Below, in pieces: positions 6,447 to 15,863 of a stretch of 51,846 nucleotides of DNA (position 1 is its first letter; each line of letters opens with the position of its first letter). The DNA is from Bordetella parapertussis (GTDB lineage: Bacteria; Acidobacteriota; Terriglobia; Bryobacterales; Bryobacteraceae): positions 1 to 51,846 of the forward strand of contig CALQCC020000035.1 in the NCBI GenBank assembly GCA_943328975.2. Direction: 5' to 3'. Under the pieces are notes generated by a model. It saw only the letters and a list, made by a program, of their open reading frames with translations, made no database searches and had not been told where the DNA came from. The translations under genes were made by a program, and so were the position numbers.

Positions 6447-9416
6447 ATGCGTAAACGGGGACTGGCCGCCGGACTCTCTATCCTTTTCCTTTCTGGCGCG
6501 CTGGCGGCAAAAGGTCCCATCCTCGAATGCGGCTCCTACATCGTCAAGGCGCAGGAAGAAGCTTTCCTGCACCTGCGTCACTCCGTTCGCCGCGTAACCG
6601 CCCGTCTGGCCGCCGCGGACGTCGCTACATCCAGGGCCGCCCGGGCCAACCAGGATGTGGGCGAAATTGCAGTCATCGGCGCTGGCAACGGCGTGGTCGG
6701 CCTGCGCAACCCGTTCGACTTGGTTTCCAAGACCGTTTCCTTCACTCCCGACGGCGCGGGGTACAAAGTCTCCTCCGGTTCCGATACCTTCGATACCGCC
6801 GCATCGTTGAGCGGAACCAAACTCCCCTTGGAGGACGACGACACCGAACGCATCGCCCTGCCCTTCCCGTTCCGTTTCTACGGGGCCACCTACTACGAAG
6901 CGTTCGTGAACTCCAACGGCTCACTCAGTTTCACCGCCGGCGACCTCGATTACAGCGGCGCCTTCGGACACTTCGCGGCCGGCCCACCCGCGATCGCCGC
7001 ACTGTTTACGGACTTGAATCCGCCTTCGTCGACCAACGGCGTCCGTCTGCTGAAGGAACCCGGCCGCCTGGTCCTCACCTGGGACAACGTGCTGCTAGCC
7101 ACCGACAACTTCTTCAACGCCGGTCAAACGTTTCAAATGCGCCTGTATCCCACCGGCCGCATCGAACTGACCTACACCTCCGTCAGCGCAACGCTGGCAA
7201 AGGCAGTAGCAGGATTGAACCCCGGCGGCTTGCAGGCCGTAACGCTGGCAGATCTTTCCACCACCACGGATACCTTCACCACCGGCATTGCCGAATCCTT
7301 CACCTCTACCTCGGCGCCGGACATCGACATGATGGCCGCTGCACAACGCTTCTATCAAACCCACGACGATTCCTACGACTACCTTGTGGTCTACAACGCC
7401 ATGGGTATCGCAGCCGACGCAGGCATAGTCGCCTACGAAGTCACAACGCGCAGCAAGGGAGACGGCTACGGCGACACACCCACCGACACCGGCCTCGAAT
7501 ACGGCTCCAAGCGCCAGTTGCAGGCGGTGCTGAATCTAGGACCCACGATTCAATACCCAACCGACCCCTTCGGCACCGTGGCGAGCCGTGGCTCCATCGG
7601 CGATACGCCCGTGTCCATCCTGGCGCACGAAACAGGACACTTGTTTCTGGCGCTAGTGAGCGTCCCATCCCCCACCAGTTCCACGTTCCCGCCCATGCTA
7701 GGAGCAGGCCTCGCCCACTGGGCGTTCCCTTTCAACAGCGACGCCTCGGTTCTGGAGGGCAACCGTATTGAGGACCTCGGCCCCAGCGCAAATCCGCGCT
7801 ACCGCACCACCGCAACAGTGCAACACTATTCTGCTCTGGATCAATACTTGATGGGCCTGCGCGCTCCCCAGGATGTGCCGCCCACGTTCGCAGTGCTCAA
7901 CTCCGGGCTGGCAAACTCCAGAGGCCCGCAAACCGGCATCGTCTTCAACGGCACACGACTCGATATCCCAGTGAACGACGTAGTCAAAGCCGCTGGACGG
8001 CGCACTCCGGACGCCACAGTGGCCCAGCGCAATTTCCGCTTCGCCTTCATCATGGTTGTGGATGAGACCGCGGATCTCTCCGCAGGCACTCCCGCCGCGG
8101 CCGCCATCGCACAAGTGGACGGCTACCGGACCGCCTTCGAATCCTTTTATACGAAGTCCACCGATTTCCGCGCGACTCTTTCGACCACTCTGCGACGTAG
8201 CGCAACGCTGTCTCTTTCTCCGGCGGCAGGAGTCGCCCTCAATGGAACCGGCCTCGCCTCTATCGAACTGGCTTCGGCTGCGACGGCACCCGTCAGCTTC
8301 ACCATCGAAACGCCCCAGGGCATTGTGGGTGCGCCCGCCTCCGTGACCATCCCCGCCGGAGGCAAGAAGGTGGATTTCAACGTCACCGGCACCCGCGTCG
8401 GCGTAGAGGAACTCCGCGCTGTCCCAAACAACACCAGCTTCCATTCAGCCCTCGCCCGAGTGCAGGTCAGCCCCGTGACGGATCTGCGCGTCTCGGTGGT
8501 CGGGGGCGACAAACAACAAGTGGCCGCAGGCGCTCTGCAACCAATCGTCGCGCGCGTCGTCGACCAGAACAAGCTGCCCTACTCGAATCAGCCTCTAAAC
8601 GTAGCCGTATCGGGAGGCGGGACCATCAGCGCAACCACTGCCATCACCAACGCCTTCGGCGAAGCTTCCTTCACGTGGACCCCAGCCGCCGGAAGCTTCA
8701 ACACCCTCACGTTTACGATTCCCGGTGTCCCGTCCTCAGCAGGCACCGCAACCGCCCTCGGCATCCCCGCTGTTTCGACCGGTGGCGTAGTGAACGGAGC
8801 CTCCTTCCAGGCTCCGATCGCGCCCGGAGGCTTCGGCAGTATCTTTGGAGGCAGTCTCGCGGGAGGAGCGCGTGCCTCTGCTACAGGAACCAGCTTCCCC
8901 ACAGCGCTAAGCGGCGTCCGCGTAACGCTCAACGGAACCGGTGTGCCCCTGACCTACGTATCCGACACGCAAATCAATTTTGTCGTTCCCGTCAGTATTT
9001 TGCCAGGCACCGCGCAGTTGCTCGTCGAATCCCCTCTGGGAACTTCGGAAGCCATGCCGGTCCAAATCGCAGCCACCGCACCAGGAGTGTTCTTCAATAC
9101 CTCTACCGGCGCTGGTGCGGTCCTAGTGGCCGGAACCGGAACCCTCACACAGGTCCGGCCTGCCAAGCCCGGCGAATTCCTCGAGATCTACTGCACCGGA
9201 CTGGGCCTTTCACCAACGGCCACGGTGACGATCGGCGGCATCAATGCCCCGGTGAGTTACGCGGGTTCCACGGTGGTTCAGGGATTGCAGCAGGTAAACG
9301 TGCAAGTACCCGCAGGGCTATCCCCTGGCTCCCAAGCACTAGTCCTCAGCATAGGCGGGCGCCTAGGCGGGACTCAGGCAAATACCGTACAAGTCCAAGT
9401 CACTTCTGGCCCCTGA
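6447..9416 (+). CDS. Large secreted protein: HExxH metalloprotease-like region, Ig-like domains, Solibacter C-terminal domain
   Basis: About 989 residues from ATG 6447. ATG 6435 and GTG 6414 are also in frame, but a TACAAT -10 box at 6431-6436 argues for the later start. Order seen: signal peptide (GLAAGLSILFLSGALAA); a beta-rich region with NSNGSLSFTAGDLDYSG, recalling extracellular nidogen-like domains; a zincin-type motif HETGH encoded at 7626-7640; a Big-1-like Ig domain (VSVVGGDKQQVAAGALQPIV onwards); and a final about 220 residues matching the Ig-like domain known from Solibacter proteins (GVVNGASF start, TYVSDTQINFVVP, PGEFLEIYCTGLG). It is probably exported and may be a protease. The third zinc ligand was not identified. 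It stands alone between a minus-strand pair and the flagellar operon. Confidence 0.8.
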   Translation: MRKRGLAAGLSILFLSGALAAKGPILECGSYIVKAQEEAFLHLRHSVRRVTARLAAADVATSRAARANQDVGEIAVIGAGNGVVGLRNPFDLVSKTVSFTPDGAGYKVSSGSDTFDTAASLSGTKLPLEDDDTERIALPFPFRFYGATYYEAFVNSNGSLSFTAGDLDYSGAFGHFAAGPPAIAALFTDLNPPSSTNGVRLLKEPGRLVLTWDNVLLATDNFFNAGQTFQMRLYPTGRIELTYTSVSATLAKAVAGLNPGGLQAVTLADLSTTTDTFTTGIAESFTSTSAPDIDMMAAAQRFYQTHDDSYDYLVVYNAMGIAADAGIVAYEVTTRSKGDGYGDTPTDTGLEYGSKRQLQAVLNLGPTIQYPTDPFGTVASRGSIGDTPVSILAHETGHLFLALVSVPSPTSSTFPPMLGAGLAHWAFPFNSDASVLEGNRIEDLGPSANPRYRTTATVQHYSALDQYLMGLRAPQDVPPTFAVLNSGLANSRGPQTGIVFNGTRLDIPVNDVVKAAGRRTPDATVAQRNFRFAFIMVVDETADLSAGTPAAAAIAQVDGYRTAFESFYTKSTDFRATLSTTLRRSATLSLSPAAGVALNGTGLASIELASAATAPVSFTIETPQGIVGAPASVTIPAGGKKVDFNVTGTRVGVEELRAVPNNTSFHSALARVQVSPVTDLRVSVVGGDKQQVAAGALQPIVARVVDQNKLPYSNQPLNVAVSGGGTISATTAITNAFGEASFTWTPAAGSFNTLTFTIPGVPSSAGTATALGIPAVSTGGVVNGASFQAPIAPGGFGSIFGGSLAGGARASATGTSFPTALSGVRVTLNGTGVPLTYVSDTQINFVVPVSILPGTAQLLVESPLGTSEAMPVQIAATAPGVFFNTSTGAGAVLVAGTGTLTQVRPAKPGEFLEIYCTGLGLSPTATVTIGGINAPVSYAGSTVVQGLQQVNVQVPAGLSPGSQALVLSIGGRLGGTQANTVQVQVTSGP

Positions 9417-9436
9417 CGTGCATCCTTCATGCCGTC

Positions 9437-9796
9437 ATGTCCAACGGCATCGCAACCAACGCCCTCACCTCCGGCACCGACAACTTGGTCCGGTACCTCG
9501 ATCTACTGAGTACCCGTCAAAAGCTGGTCGCATCCAATCTGGCCAATGCGGATACGCCGGGATACCACACAAAAGATATCGACTTTCAGTTCGAGTTTAT
9601 GAGCCTGGTGAAAGGACAATCTCCCGAAACCATCGAACCCCAAGGTCTCTATGAGAAGCCCGACGGCAACAACGTGAGCGTGGACCGCGAAGCGCGCCTG
9701 CTCTCGGAGGACGCCATCCGTTTCAACATGGCAACCACTTTGGTACGTGGCAGTCTCGAATCGATCCGTAAAGCGATCCATGAAGGCCGGCAGTAA
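9437..9796 (+). CDS. flgB: Flagellar basal-body rod protein FlgB
   Basis: A 119-residue proximal rod subunit that lacks a cleaved signal and is exported by the flagellar type III system. The N-terminal rod motif is visible in LSTRQKLVASNLANADTPGY, and the C-terminal helix is MATTLVRGSLESIRKAI. The frame is open far upstream, but that stretch overlaps the 3' end of the previous gene. ATG 9437 gives the family N-terminus. It is the first gene of an eight-gene flagellar run and lies 20 bases after the preceding stop. Confidence 0.92.
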   Translation: MSNGIATNALTSGTDNLVRYLDLLSTRQKLVASNLANADTPGYHTKDIDFQFEFMSLVKGQSPETIEPQGLYEKPDGNNVSVDREARLLSEDAIRFNMATTLVRGSLESIRKAIHEGRQ

Positions 9797-9813
9797 GCAC
9801 AGGAAACACACCC

Positions 9814-10242
9814 ATGAGCCTCTTCTCCGCACTCCAAGTCAGCGCCTCCGGAATGTCCGCGCAGCGCACCCGCGCCGAAATGCTGGTCGAGAACATGGCC
9901 AATGCCGAAACCACCCGGACGCCGGAAGGCGGCCCGTATCGTCGCAAGGATGTGGTCTTCTCCACCGACACACAAGCCTCCCCGTTTTCCGCTGTGTTCC
10001 AAAAGGAGCTTGGCCAAGGCGTACGAGTCGCTGACATTGTGGTCGACGACCGTCCTCCGGAGATGCGCTACATGCCCGGCCATCCCGACGCCGACGCCAA
10101 TGGCTACGTGGCCTTTCCACACATGAACCCAGCGGAAGAAATGGTGGACCTGTTAAACGCTTCCCGATCCTATCAAAGCAACGTCGCCGCAATGTCAGCA
10201 GTAAAGGACATGCTCAACCGGTCCATCGACCTCATGCGCTAA
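9814..10242 (+). CDS. flgC: Flagellar basal-body rod protein FlgC
   Basis: A 142-residue rod subunit. The N-terminal FlgB/C/F/G motif is ALQVSASGMSAQRTRAEMLV with ENMANAETTRTPEGGPY. The C-terminus has MVDLLNASRSYQSNVAAM, a signature of rod and hook proteins. ATG 9814 is preceded by CACAGGAAACACACC, a good ribosome-binding site. It lies 17 bases after flgB. It forms the rod together with FlgB, FlgF and FlgG; the last two are not in this window. Confidence 0.95.
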   Translation: MSLFSALQVSASGMSAQRTRAEMLVENMANAETTRTPEGGPYRRKDVVFSTDTQASPFSAVFQKELGQGVRVADIVVDDRPPEMRYMPGHPDADANGYVAFPHMNPAEEMVDLLNASRSYQSNVAAMSAVKDMLNRSIDLMR

Positions 10243-10258
10243 CAGCTCGCGAACACCC

Positions 10259-10564
10259 ATGACCATCTCTGGCATTTCCGGCATCACTCCCATCACACCC
10301 CTGGCACCCAGCGGCATCGACGCGGCAGAATCCAACCCCGGCGGCGAAGCGTTCCACGCCGCGTTCACCGATGCCCTAGCCAAGGTGGAAGGCTTCCAGC
10401 AGAATGCCGAAGCCAGCATCAATCGCTTCCTGTCGGGCGAAGGCGAAGAACTCCACCAAGTCGCCCTCGCCACCAAACAAGCCGAGCTGTCCTTCGATCT
10501 CTTCCTGCAGGTCCGTAACAAAGTAGTCAATGCCTATGAAGAAGTGATGAGGATGCAGGTTTGA
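10259..10564 (+). CDS. fliE: Flagellar hook-basal body complex protein FliE
   Basis: A 101-residue protein that joins the MS ring (FliF) to the rod. The C-terminal half is conserved: ALATKQAELSFDLFLQVRNK followed by VVNAYEEVMRMQV. The N-terminus is Pro/Ser/Thr-rich and variable, as usual in the family. ATG 10259 lies 16 bases after flgC. Its stop codon overlaps the fliF start by four bases (TTGA). Confidence 0.94.
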   Translation: MTISGISGITPITPLAPSGIDAAESNPGGEAFHAAFTDALAKVEGFQQNAEASINRFLSGEGEELHQVALATKQAELSFDLFLQVRNKVVNAYEEVMRMQV

Positions 10565-12264
10565 TCCAACTCGGCCAGCTGTGGGCGAACCTCGTCCCCA
10601 AACAACGCATCCTGTTGATCACCGCTGTCCTGGCGGTGATCGGCGGACTGTTTGCGGTGCAGCGCTGGAATAACGAGCGCGGCTATGAACCTCTATTTTC
10701 CGGCATGTCTCCTGAAGACGCTGGCGCCGTCACTGCTAAACTGCGCGAGCAGCTCACCGAATACCGCCTCTCCGATGGAGGCGCGACCATCCTGGTCAAG
10801 TCCGACCGTGTCGCGGAGATGCGATTGCAGTTAGCCGCCGCCGGACTGCCGCAAACTGGACGCCTAGGTTTCGAGCTCTTCGACCAAACCAACTTCGGAG
10901 CCAGCGAGTTTACCGAACAAGTCAACTATCACCGGGCCATCGAAGGCGAACTGGAGCGTTCGGTAATGAGCCTGCGCGAGGTCGAACGGGCGCGCGTACA
11001 TGTGACGATGCCCAAGGAGTCGCTATACCTCGAAGCCCGGCAACCAGCCAAAGCCAGCGTCCTAGTGAAGCTCCGCCGTGGAGCGCAATTGAGCCCGCAG
11101 AACATCGCCGCGATCACCCAGCTCGCCGCCAGTGCCGTACCCGGCTTGCAGGCGACGCAAGTTACCGTGCTCGACACGGCCGGCAATCTCTTGAACCGTC
11201 CACGCCCAGCAGGATTGGAAGACACCTCGCAGGCCAGTGAAGCCGTCCTCGAATACCGCAAAACGTTGGAGCGCGACGTGCAACTCAAGATTGCGCAGAC
11301 ACTGGAACCTCTGCTCGGCCCCGAGCATTTCCGCATAGGCGTCTCGGCCGACGTCGATTTGACCAGCGGAGAACAAAGCGAAGAGATCTTCGACCCGAAC
11401 AAATCCGTGATGGTCAGTTCGCAGACCACGCAGGACATGCCCGCCCCCGGCTCTGGAGCCAACGAAGCTGCAGTCCCTGGAACGTCCTCAAACCTGCCGC
11501 GCGCAACGGCGGCCCAAGCCAGCGCCGCAGCCTCGGTCACCAGCTACGGACGCAAGACTGAGAACACCAGCTTCCAGACCAGCCGCATCGTGCGCCACAC
11601 CAAGCTTGGTCAAGGCGGGGTGAAGAAACTCTCTCTATCGGTTCTCGTCGATCATTCGCTCCGCTACGACCAGGGCAAGCCCGTCGTCGAAGCACCCACG
11701 GCAGAGAAACTACAAGTCATCAAAGACCTGGTCACGGCCGCAGTGGGAATTGACACCAATCGTGGCGACATCCTGGTCGTCGAGGCCTTCCCATTCGAGT
11801 CCACTTTAGCCGCACAACCGCTAAACACCGACCCACCCGCATCCGGCAAACCCGCCTCACCCACCGCACTCCCGTTACCGGAGTGGCTGCAAAAACTGAT
11901 CGGCCAGTACAACCCCATGGTCATCGCTGGGGTCGGCGCCGGCCTGCTCCTTGCCCTATTAGGAGGGGGCTTCTTCCTGTGGAAACGAGGCAGGAAGAAG
12001 AAGGGTTCAGCAACGGTGGAAGGCGACAAACAACTGAACTCGCCCGCCGCCGACGCTGAGAAAGAAATGGAAGCGCGCCTAGCCGAGCAGGTCGCGGCAC
12101 AACAGAGGCAGGAGGCCGAGGCGATTCTCTCGCTCAAGATTCCTGCGGTATCCACGAAGAAGACCGACGTGCTGTCCAAGCACATCGCTACAGAAGTAAA
12201 GAAAGACCCCGTCGCGATGGCGCACGTGGTGAGGAACTGGCTCAATGGTGAGTATCAGCGGTAA
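10561..12264 (+). CDS. fliF: Flagellar MS-ring protein FliF
   Basis: A 567-residue inner-membrane protein that forms the MS ring, the base on which rod, export gate and C ring assemble. Transmembrane segment 1 is at about residues 17-36 (ILLITAVLAVIGGLFAV) and segment 2 at about 455-477 (MVIAGVGAGLLLALLGGGFF). Between them are the ring-building YscJ/FliF domains with GYEPLFSGMSPEDAGAV. A cytoplasmic C-terminal tail after the second segment would bind FliG. The start is TTG 10561, overlapping fliE, which points to translational coupling. The end overlaps fliG by 20 bases. Confidence 0.95.
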   Translation: MIQLGQLWANLVPKQRILLITAVLAVIGGLFAVQRWNNERGYEPLFSGMSPEDAGAVTAKLREQLTEYRLSDGGATILVKSDRVAEMRLQLAAAGLPQTGRLGFELFDQTNFGASEFTEQVNYHRAIEGELERSVMSLREVERARVHVTMPKESLYLEARQPAKASVLVKLRRGAQLSPQNIAAITQLAASAVPGLQATQVTVLDTAGNLLNRPRPAGLEDTSQASEAVLEYRKTLERDVQLKIAQTLEPLLGPEHFRIGVSADVDLTSGEQSEEIFDPNKSVMVSSQTTQDMPAPGSGANEAAVPGTSSNLPRATAAQASAAASVTSYGRKTENTSFQTSRIVRHTKLGQGGVKKLSLSVLVDHSLRYDQGKPVVEAPTAEKLQVIKDLVTAAVGIDTNRGDILVVEAFPFESTLAAQPLNTDPPASGKPASPTALPLPEWLQKLIGQYNPMVIAGVGAGLLLALLGGGFFLWKRGRKKKGSATVEGDKQLNSPAADAEKEMEARLAEQVAAQQRQEAEAILSLKIPAVSTKKTDVLSKHIATEVKKDPVAMAHVVRNWLNGEYQR

Positions 12265-13270
12265 CGAGCAGATTCCGGGTCTGCGTAAAACCGCCATCCT
12301 GCTGCTGATGATCGGCGACGAGGCCTCTAGTGCCATCTTGCGCGAGCTCGATGCCGGAGAGGTCGACGAGATCAGCCGCGAAATCGCGCGCGTACAATCC
12401 TTGACGCCGGAAGAAGCCGAAGGCGTGCTCGAAGAGTTCCATAAGATGGTGACCGCTCGCGACTACGTCATCAAGGGCGGCGTGGACTACGCCAAGAAGC
12501 TGCTGATCAGCGCGTTCGGCGAAGAACAAGCTCAGCGCATGCTCGACCGGTTGATGAAGTCGCTCGGGACCGAGTCGCTCAGCTTTGACGCGCTCCAGAA
12601 GACCGACCCCCAGCAACTCTCCAAGTTCATCCACAGCGAGCACCCGCAAACCATAGCCCTCATAATTTCCCATCTCAATCCCTCGCAAGCCGCCGCGCTC
12701 TTGGCGCAGCTGCCGAAAGAAATGCGCGGGGACGTGGCCACCCGCATGGCCAGCCTGGATCAAATTTCACCCGACATCATTTCCAAGATCGCCAACGTGA
12801 TCGGCCTGAAGCTCCGAGCCCTCGGCGAGATGAGCCGCGAATCCTATGGAGGCGTGGATGCCGTCGCGGAAATGCTGAATCGTTTAGACTCGAACGCGAC
12901 CAAAGACATCCTCGAAGTCATGGAGACCGCCAACCCTCCACTAGCCGAACAGATCCGCCATTTGATGTTCGTCTTCGAGGACCTAATGCTGCTGGACGCC
13001 AATGCGATCAAAGAAGTTCTGGCCAAAGTGGACCGCAAGATTCTCACCGTCGCGCTCAAGGGCACTTCGGAGAAAATGAAGACCCACATCCTGCAAGCCA
13101 TGAGCCAGCGCGGCGCCGACATGATGCGCGAGGACATGGACGCCATGGGTCCCATCAAGATCAAAGAAGTGGAATCGGCCCAGCAACAGATTATCTCCGT
13201 GGTGCGGCAACTCGAAACCGAGGGCGTGGTCAGCCTGAAGGGAGCCACAGGAGAACAGTATGTCGTCTAG
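12245..13270 (+). CDS. fliG: Flagellar motor switch protein FliG
   Basis: A 341-residue C-ring protein that binds FliF at its N-terminus and meets the stator at its C-terminus. Seen: LRKTAILLLMIGDEASSAIL at the N-terminus, the middle-domain motif EHPQTIALIISHL at about 138-150, and MFVFEDLMLLD introducing the torque domain with its charged residues (VDRKILTVALKG, SEKMKTHIL). The length matches the family. ATG 12245 lies within the fliF end, and the end overlaps fliH by 11 bases. Confidence 0.96.
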   Translation: MVSISGNEQIPGLRKTAILLLMIGDEASSAILRELDAGEVDEISREIARVQSLTPEEAEGVLEEFHKMVTARDYVIKGGVDYAKKLLISAFGEEQAQRMLDRLMKSLGTESLSFDALQKTDPQQLSKFIHSEHPQTIALIISHLNPSQAAALLAQLPKEMRGDVATRMASLDQISPDIISKIANVIGLKLRALGEMSRESYGGVDAVAEMLNRLDSNATKDILEVMETANPPLAEQIRHLMFVFEDLMLLDANAIKEVLAKVDRKILTVALKGTSEKMKTHILQAMSQRGADMMREDMDAMGPIKIKEVESAQQQIISVVRQLETEGVVSLKGATGEQYVV

Positions 13271-13943
13271 GCTCTTCCCTGGCGGAATCGAGGGTGGCGG
13301 GAGCGACAGCGGCGAGATACGCCCCATCGTCTGGCGACAAGCCGGCGGTGGAGCGGGAGGGCCCTCGGCGCAGACCGGACCCACAGCAACGGCGAGCGTC
13401 CCGCGCTACGGAGCCCCACCCATTTCCGAGGCCGCGATCGAAGCGCGCGTGCAAGCCGCCTACAACCGGGGCGTCGCGGACGGCGAGGCCACCGCGCAAC
13501 AACGCGCAGGAAGCTTGGCTGCGCCGGTTCTCTCTAGCTTCGGCTCCATCGTGAAGGAACTCTCCGCAGCCCGAAAACATGCGCGCCAGGAAGCCGAGGA
13601 GTCGATGGTCAAGCTGGCTCTGGCCATCGCACGCCGCGTTCTGCACCGCGAAATGGCCACCGATCCAGACGCGATCTTGGGGTTGATCCGTTCCGGTTTT
13701 GATCGCTTGAACGCCCGCGAGATTCACAAGCTGCGCCTCTCCCCTGGCGACGCTCAGATCGTGATCGACAACAGAACCGACCTGGCCATTCCCGATGCAG
13801 TCGCGATCGTTCCCGACGGGGGACTTCCCCCAGGGAGCGCGATCTTCGATACCTCCCGAGGCGAACTCGACCTCTCGATACAAACCCAGCTCGAAGAAAT
13901 CGAGCGAGGCTTCACCGACCTAGTTGTTCAGAGGAAAAAATGA
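13260..13943 (+). CDS. fliH: Flagellar assembly protein FliH
   Basis: A 227-residue negative regulator and stator of the export ATPase FliI. The N-terminal about 60 residues are Gly/Pro-rich and not conserved. Then comes a long helical stretch (AAIEARVQAAYNRGVADGEA) and the C-terminal FliH/YscL domain with ALAIARRVLHREMATDPDAI and VPDGGLPPGSAIFDT. Identification rests on these motifs and on the position between fliG and fliI. It overlaps fliG by 11 bases and fliI by 4 (ATGA). Confidence 0.88.
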   Translation: MSSRLFPGGIEGGGSDSGEIRPIVWRQAGGGAGGPSAQTGPTATASVPRYGAPPISEAAIEARVQAAYNRGVADGEATAQQRAGSLAAPVLSSFGSIVKELSAARKHARQEAEESMVKLALAIARRVLHREMATDPDAILGLIRSGFDRLNAREIHKLRLSPGDAQIVIDNRTDLAIPDAVAIVPDGGLPPGSAIFDTSRGELDLSIQTQLEEIERGFTDLVVQRKK

Positions 13944-15259
13944 GCGCTCCCTCACCGCGGCTTAGCGAGTATTTCGCAGCCCTGCAAAAAATGGACACCG
14001 CCCGGTACTCAGGCCGCGTGCGAGAACTCACTGGCCTCCTGGTCACCGCCGACGGTCCCGCCGCGGCCGTAGGCGACCTGTGTGAAATTCGCGCCTCGCA
14101 GGATCGCAAGATCCGCGCACAAGTCGTAGGCTTCCGCGATGGACGCGTCTTGCTGATGCCTCTGGAAGACACTGGTGGCCTGCAAGCCGGCGACACGGTC
14201 GTCGCCCGTCCCGAAGCCGCCCGCGTCAACACCGGTCCCGGACTTCTCGGTCGCGTCCTCGACGGCTTCGGCCAACCCATGGACGGTGGACCACCCATCG
14301 AATCCAACGAATCCTACGACCTCTATGCTGCCCCGCCCGGCCCCCTTGAACGCGAGCCCATCACCGAGCGCTTAGTCACCGGCGTCCGAGCCATTGACAG
14401 CCTACTGCCGTTCGGGAAAGGCCAACGCATCGGCATCTTCGGCGGCTCCGGCGTCGGCAAAAGCACCCTCCTGGGCGCCATGGCCAGCCATCACTCCGCC
14501 GACGTCAGCGTGATCGCCCTCATCGGCGAGCGCAACCGCGAAGTCCGGGAATTCATCGAACATGATCTAGGACCCGCAGGCCTAGCCCGTGGCGTGCTGG
14601 TCATTGCCACCTCTGACATGCCCGCCCCGCTGCGCATCCGCGCCGGTTTTGTCGCGCTCGCAGTCTCCGAATACTTTCGCGACCAAGGCAAGAGCGTGCT
14701 GCTCGTCATGGACTCGGTCACTCGCCTCGCCATGGCCCAACGAGAAATCGGCCTGGCGGCCGGCGAACCGCCCAGTCAGAAAGGCTACACACCCAGCGTC
14801 TTCAACCTGCTCCCTAAAATGTTTGAACGAGCGGGCAACTTTCAGAAAGGCTCGATCACCGGCTTCTTCACCGTCCTGGTCGAAGGCGACGATTTCAACG
14901 AACCGATCTGCGATGCAGCGCGCGCCATCCTGGACGGTCACGTCATCCTCTCGCGCGAACTGGGAGCCATGAACCACTACCCGGCCATCGACATCCTCAA
15001 TTCAGTTAGTCGCCTGGCTAGCAAAGTCGCCCCGCCCGAACAGCGCAGTGCGGCCGCCAAGATGCGGGAGGCGTTAGCAACTTTCCGCCAATCCGAGGAC
15101 CTCATCAATCTGGGAGCCTACGCGGCTGGCTCCAATCCGGGTCTCGATTCTGCCATCCAGTTGCGGCCTCGCTTGCTCGAATTCCTCAAACAACCCCCCG
15201 AGGTGAGTGAGCCCATCGAGAAAACACTCAGTAGCCTCTACGCCCTCACCCGCTCATGA
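13940..15259 (+). CDS. fliI: Flagellar export ATPase FliI
   Basis: A 439-residue cytoplasmic ATPase of the type III flagellar export apparatus, related to the F1 beta subunit. The Walker A motif is GGSGVGKST near residue 170, with IALIGERNREVREF and the Walker B strand SVLLVMDSVTRLAMAQREIG. The type III-specific SQKGYTPSVFNLLPK and FYTVL-like GFFTVLVEGDDFNEP are also present. The length is normal. The ATG overlaps the fliH stop (ATGA), and the stop overlaps the fliJ start (ATGA). Confidence 0.96.
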   Translation: MSAPSPRLSEYFAALQKMDTARYSGRVRELTGLLVTADGPAAAVGDLCEIRASQDRKIRAQVVGFRDGRVLLMPLEDTGGLQAGDTVVARPEAARVNTGPGLLGRVLDGFGQPMDGGPPIESNESYDLYAAPPGPLEREPITERLVTGVRAIDSLLPFGKGQRIGIFGGSGVGKSTLLGAMASHHSADVSVIALIGERNREVREFIEHDLGPAGLARGVLVIATSDMPAPLRIRAGFVALAVSEYFRDQGKSVLLVMDSVTRLAMAQREIGLAAGEPPSQKGYTPSVFNLLPKMFERAGNFQKGSITGFFTVLVEGDDFNEPICDAARAILDGHVILSRELGAMNHYPAIDILNSVSRLASKVAPPEQRSAAAKMREALATFRQSEDLINLGAYAAGSNPGLDSAIQLRPRLLEFLKQPPEVSEPIEKTLSSLYALTRS

Positions 15260-15702
15260 AGAAATTTTCATTCCCCTTAGACCGGGTCCTTTCCTGGCGG
15301 CAAACGCAGACTCGGCTGGAGGAAGCGAACCTCGAACGCCTCACTGCGGAATTTCGCTCACTTGAACTCCGCGACGCGGCGCTGCAACGCTCCGTGCGGG
15401 AAGCCGGCGTGAAGCTGACCTCCGCCGGCTTCGCATTTCCCTCTGAAATCGGAGCATTAGAGCACTTTCGCGTCTCCGCCAACGCCCAATGCCGTCACTT
15501 CGCGATATCCCGCGTGGCCCTGGAAAAGAAGATCGCCCTGCAGACCCAGGTCGTCATCCAACGCCGCCGCGACGCCCACTTACTGGAGCGATTACGCGAC
15601 AGCCGCCTCACGCAGTGGCGCTCCGCCGCCGCCCGCGAAGTCGAACAACAGGCCGAAGAATCCTACATGGCCCGATTAGCCCGCGCCACGCCATTCCAAT
15701 AA
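15256..15702 (+). CDS. fliJ: Flagellar export chaperone FliJ
   Basis: A 148-residue coiled-coil protein. It starts KKFSFPLDRVLSWRQTQT, the typical FliJ opening (PLxxVL..R), and continues as charged heptad-like helix to the end. The family links the FliI ATPase to the export gate. It overlaps fliI by 4 bases. This is the last flagellar gene of the run; fliK, flgD, flgE and the gate genes are not in the window. Confidence 0.88.
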   Translation: MKKFSFPLDRVLSWRQTQTRLEEANLERLTAEFRSLELRDAALQRSVREAGVKLTSAGFAFPSEIGALEHFRVSANAQCRHFAISRVALEKKIALQTQVVIQRRRDAHLLERLRDSRLTQWRSAAAREVEQQAEESYMARLARATPFQ

Positions 15703-15863
15703 GGGAGCGCAATGCGGTAGAATGACCTATCGGGATTTGGTCTTACCGCCTCGCTGGATTCAGAACCACTGATCTGGAATATTGTTTGTTCTCAATATTG
15801 GAAACGTCCCGGCGGCGACCTACGTCTTAAGTAATGCGCAGAGTGGAAAGGAACCCGGACTAG
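15703..15863. promoter_or_regulatory. Intergenic region before bamA with a 7-bp inverted repeat
   Basis: A gap of 161 bases between fliJ and bamA. It contains the inverted repeat AATATTG (15778-15784) / CAATATT (15793-15799) with an 8-base spacer, the only AT-rich patch here. It may be an operator or part of the bamA promoter. I could not assign a confident -35/-10 pair. Confidence 0.35.

Noticed and set aside
8675-9436. Upstream extension of the flgB frame
   Set aside because: It overlaps the confirmed C-terminal domain of the preceding gene in another frame; FlgB begins at ATG 9437.
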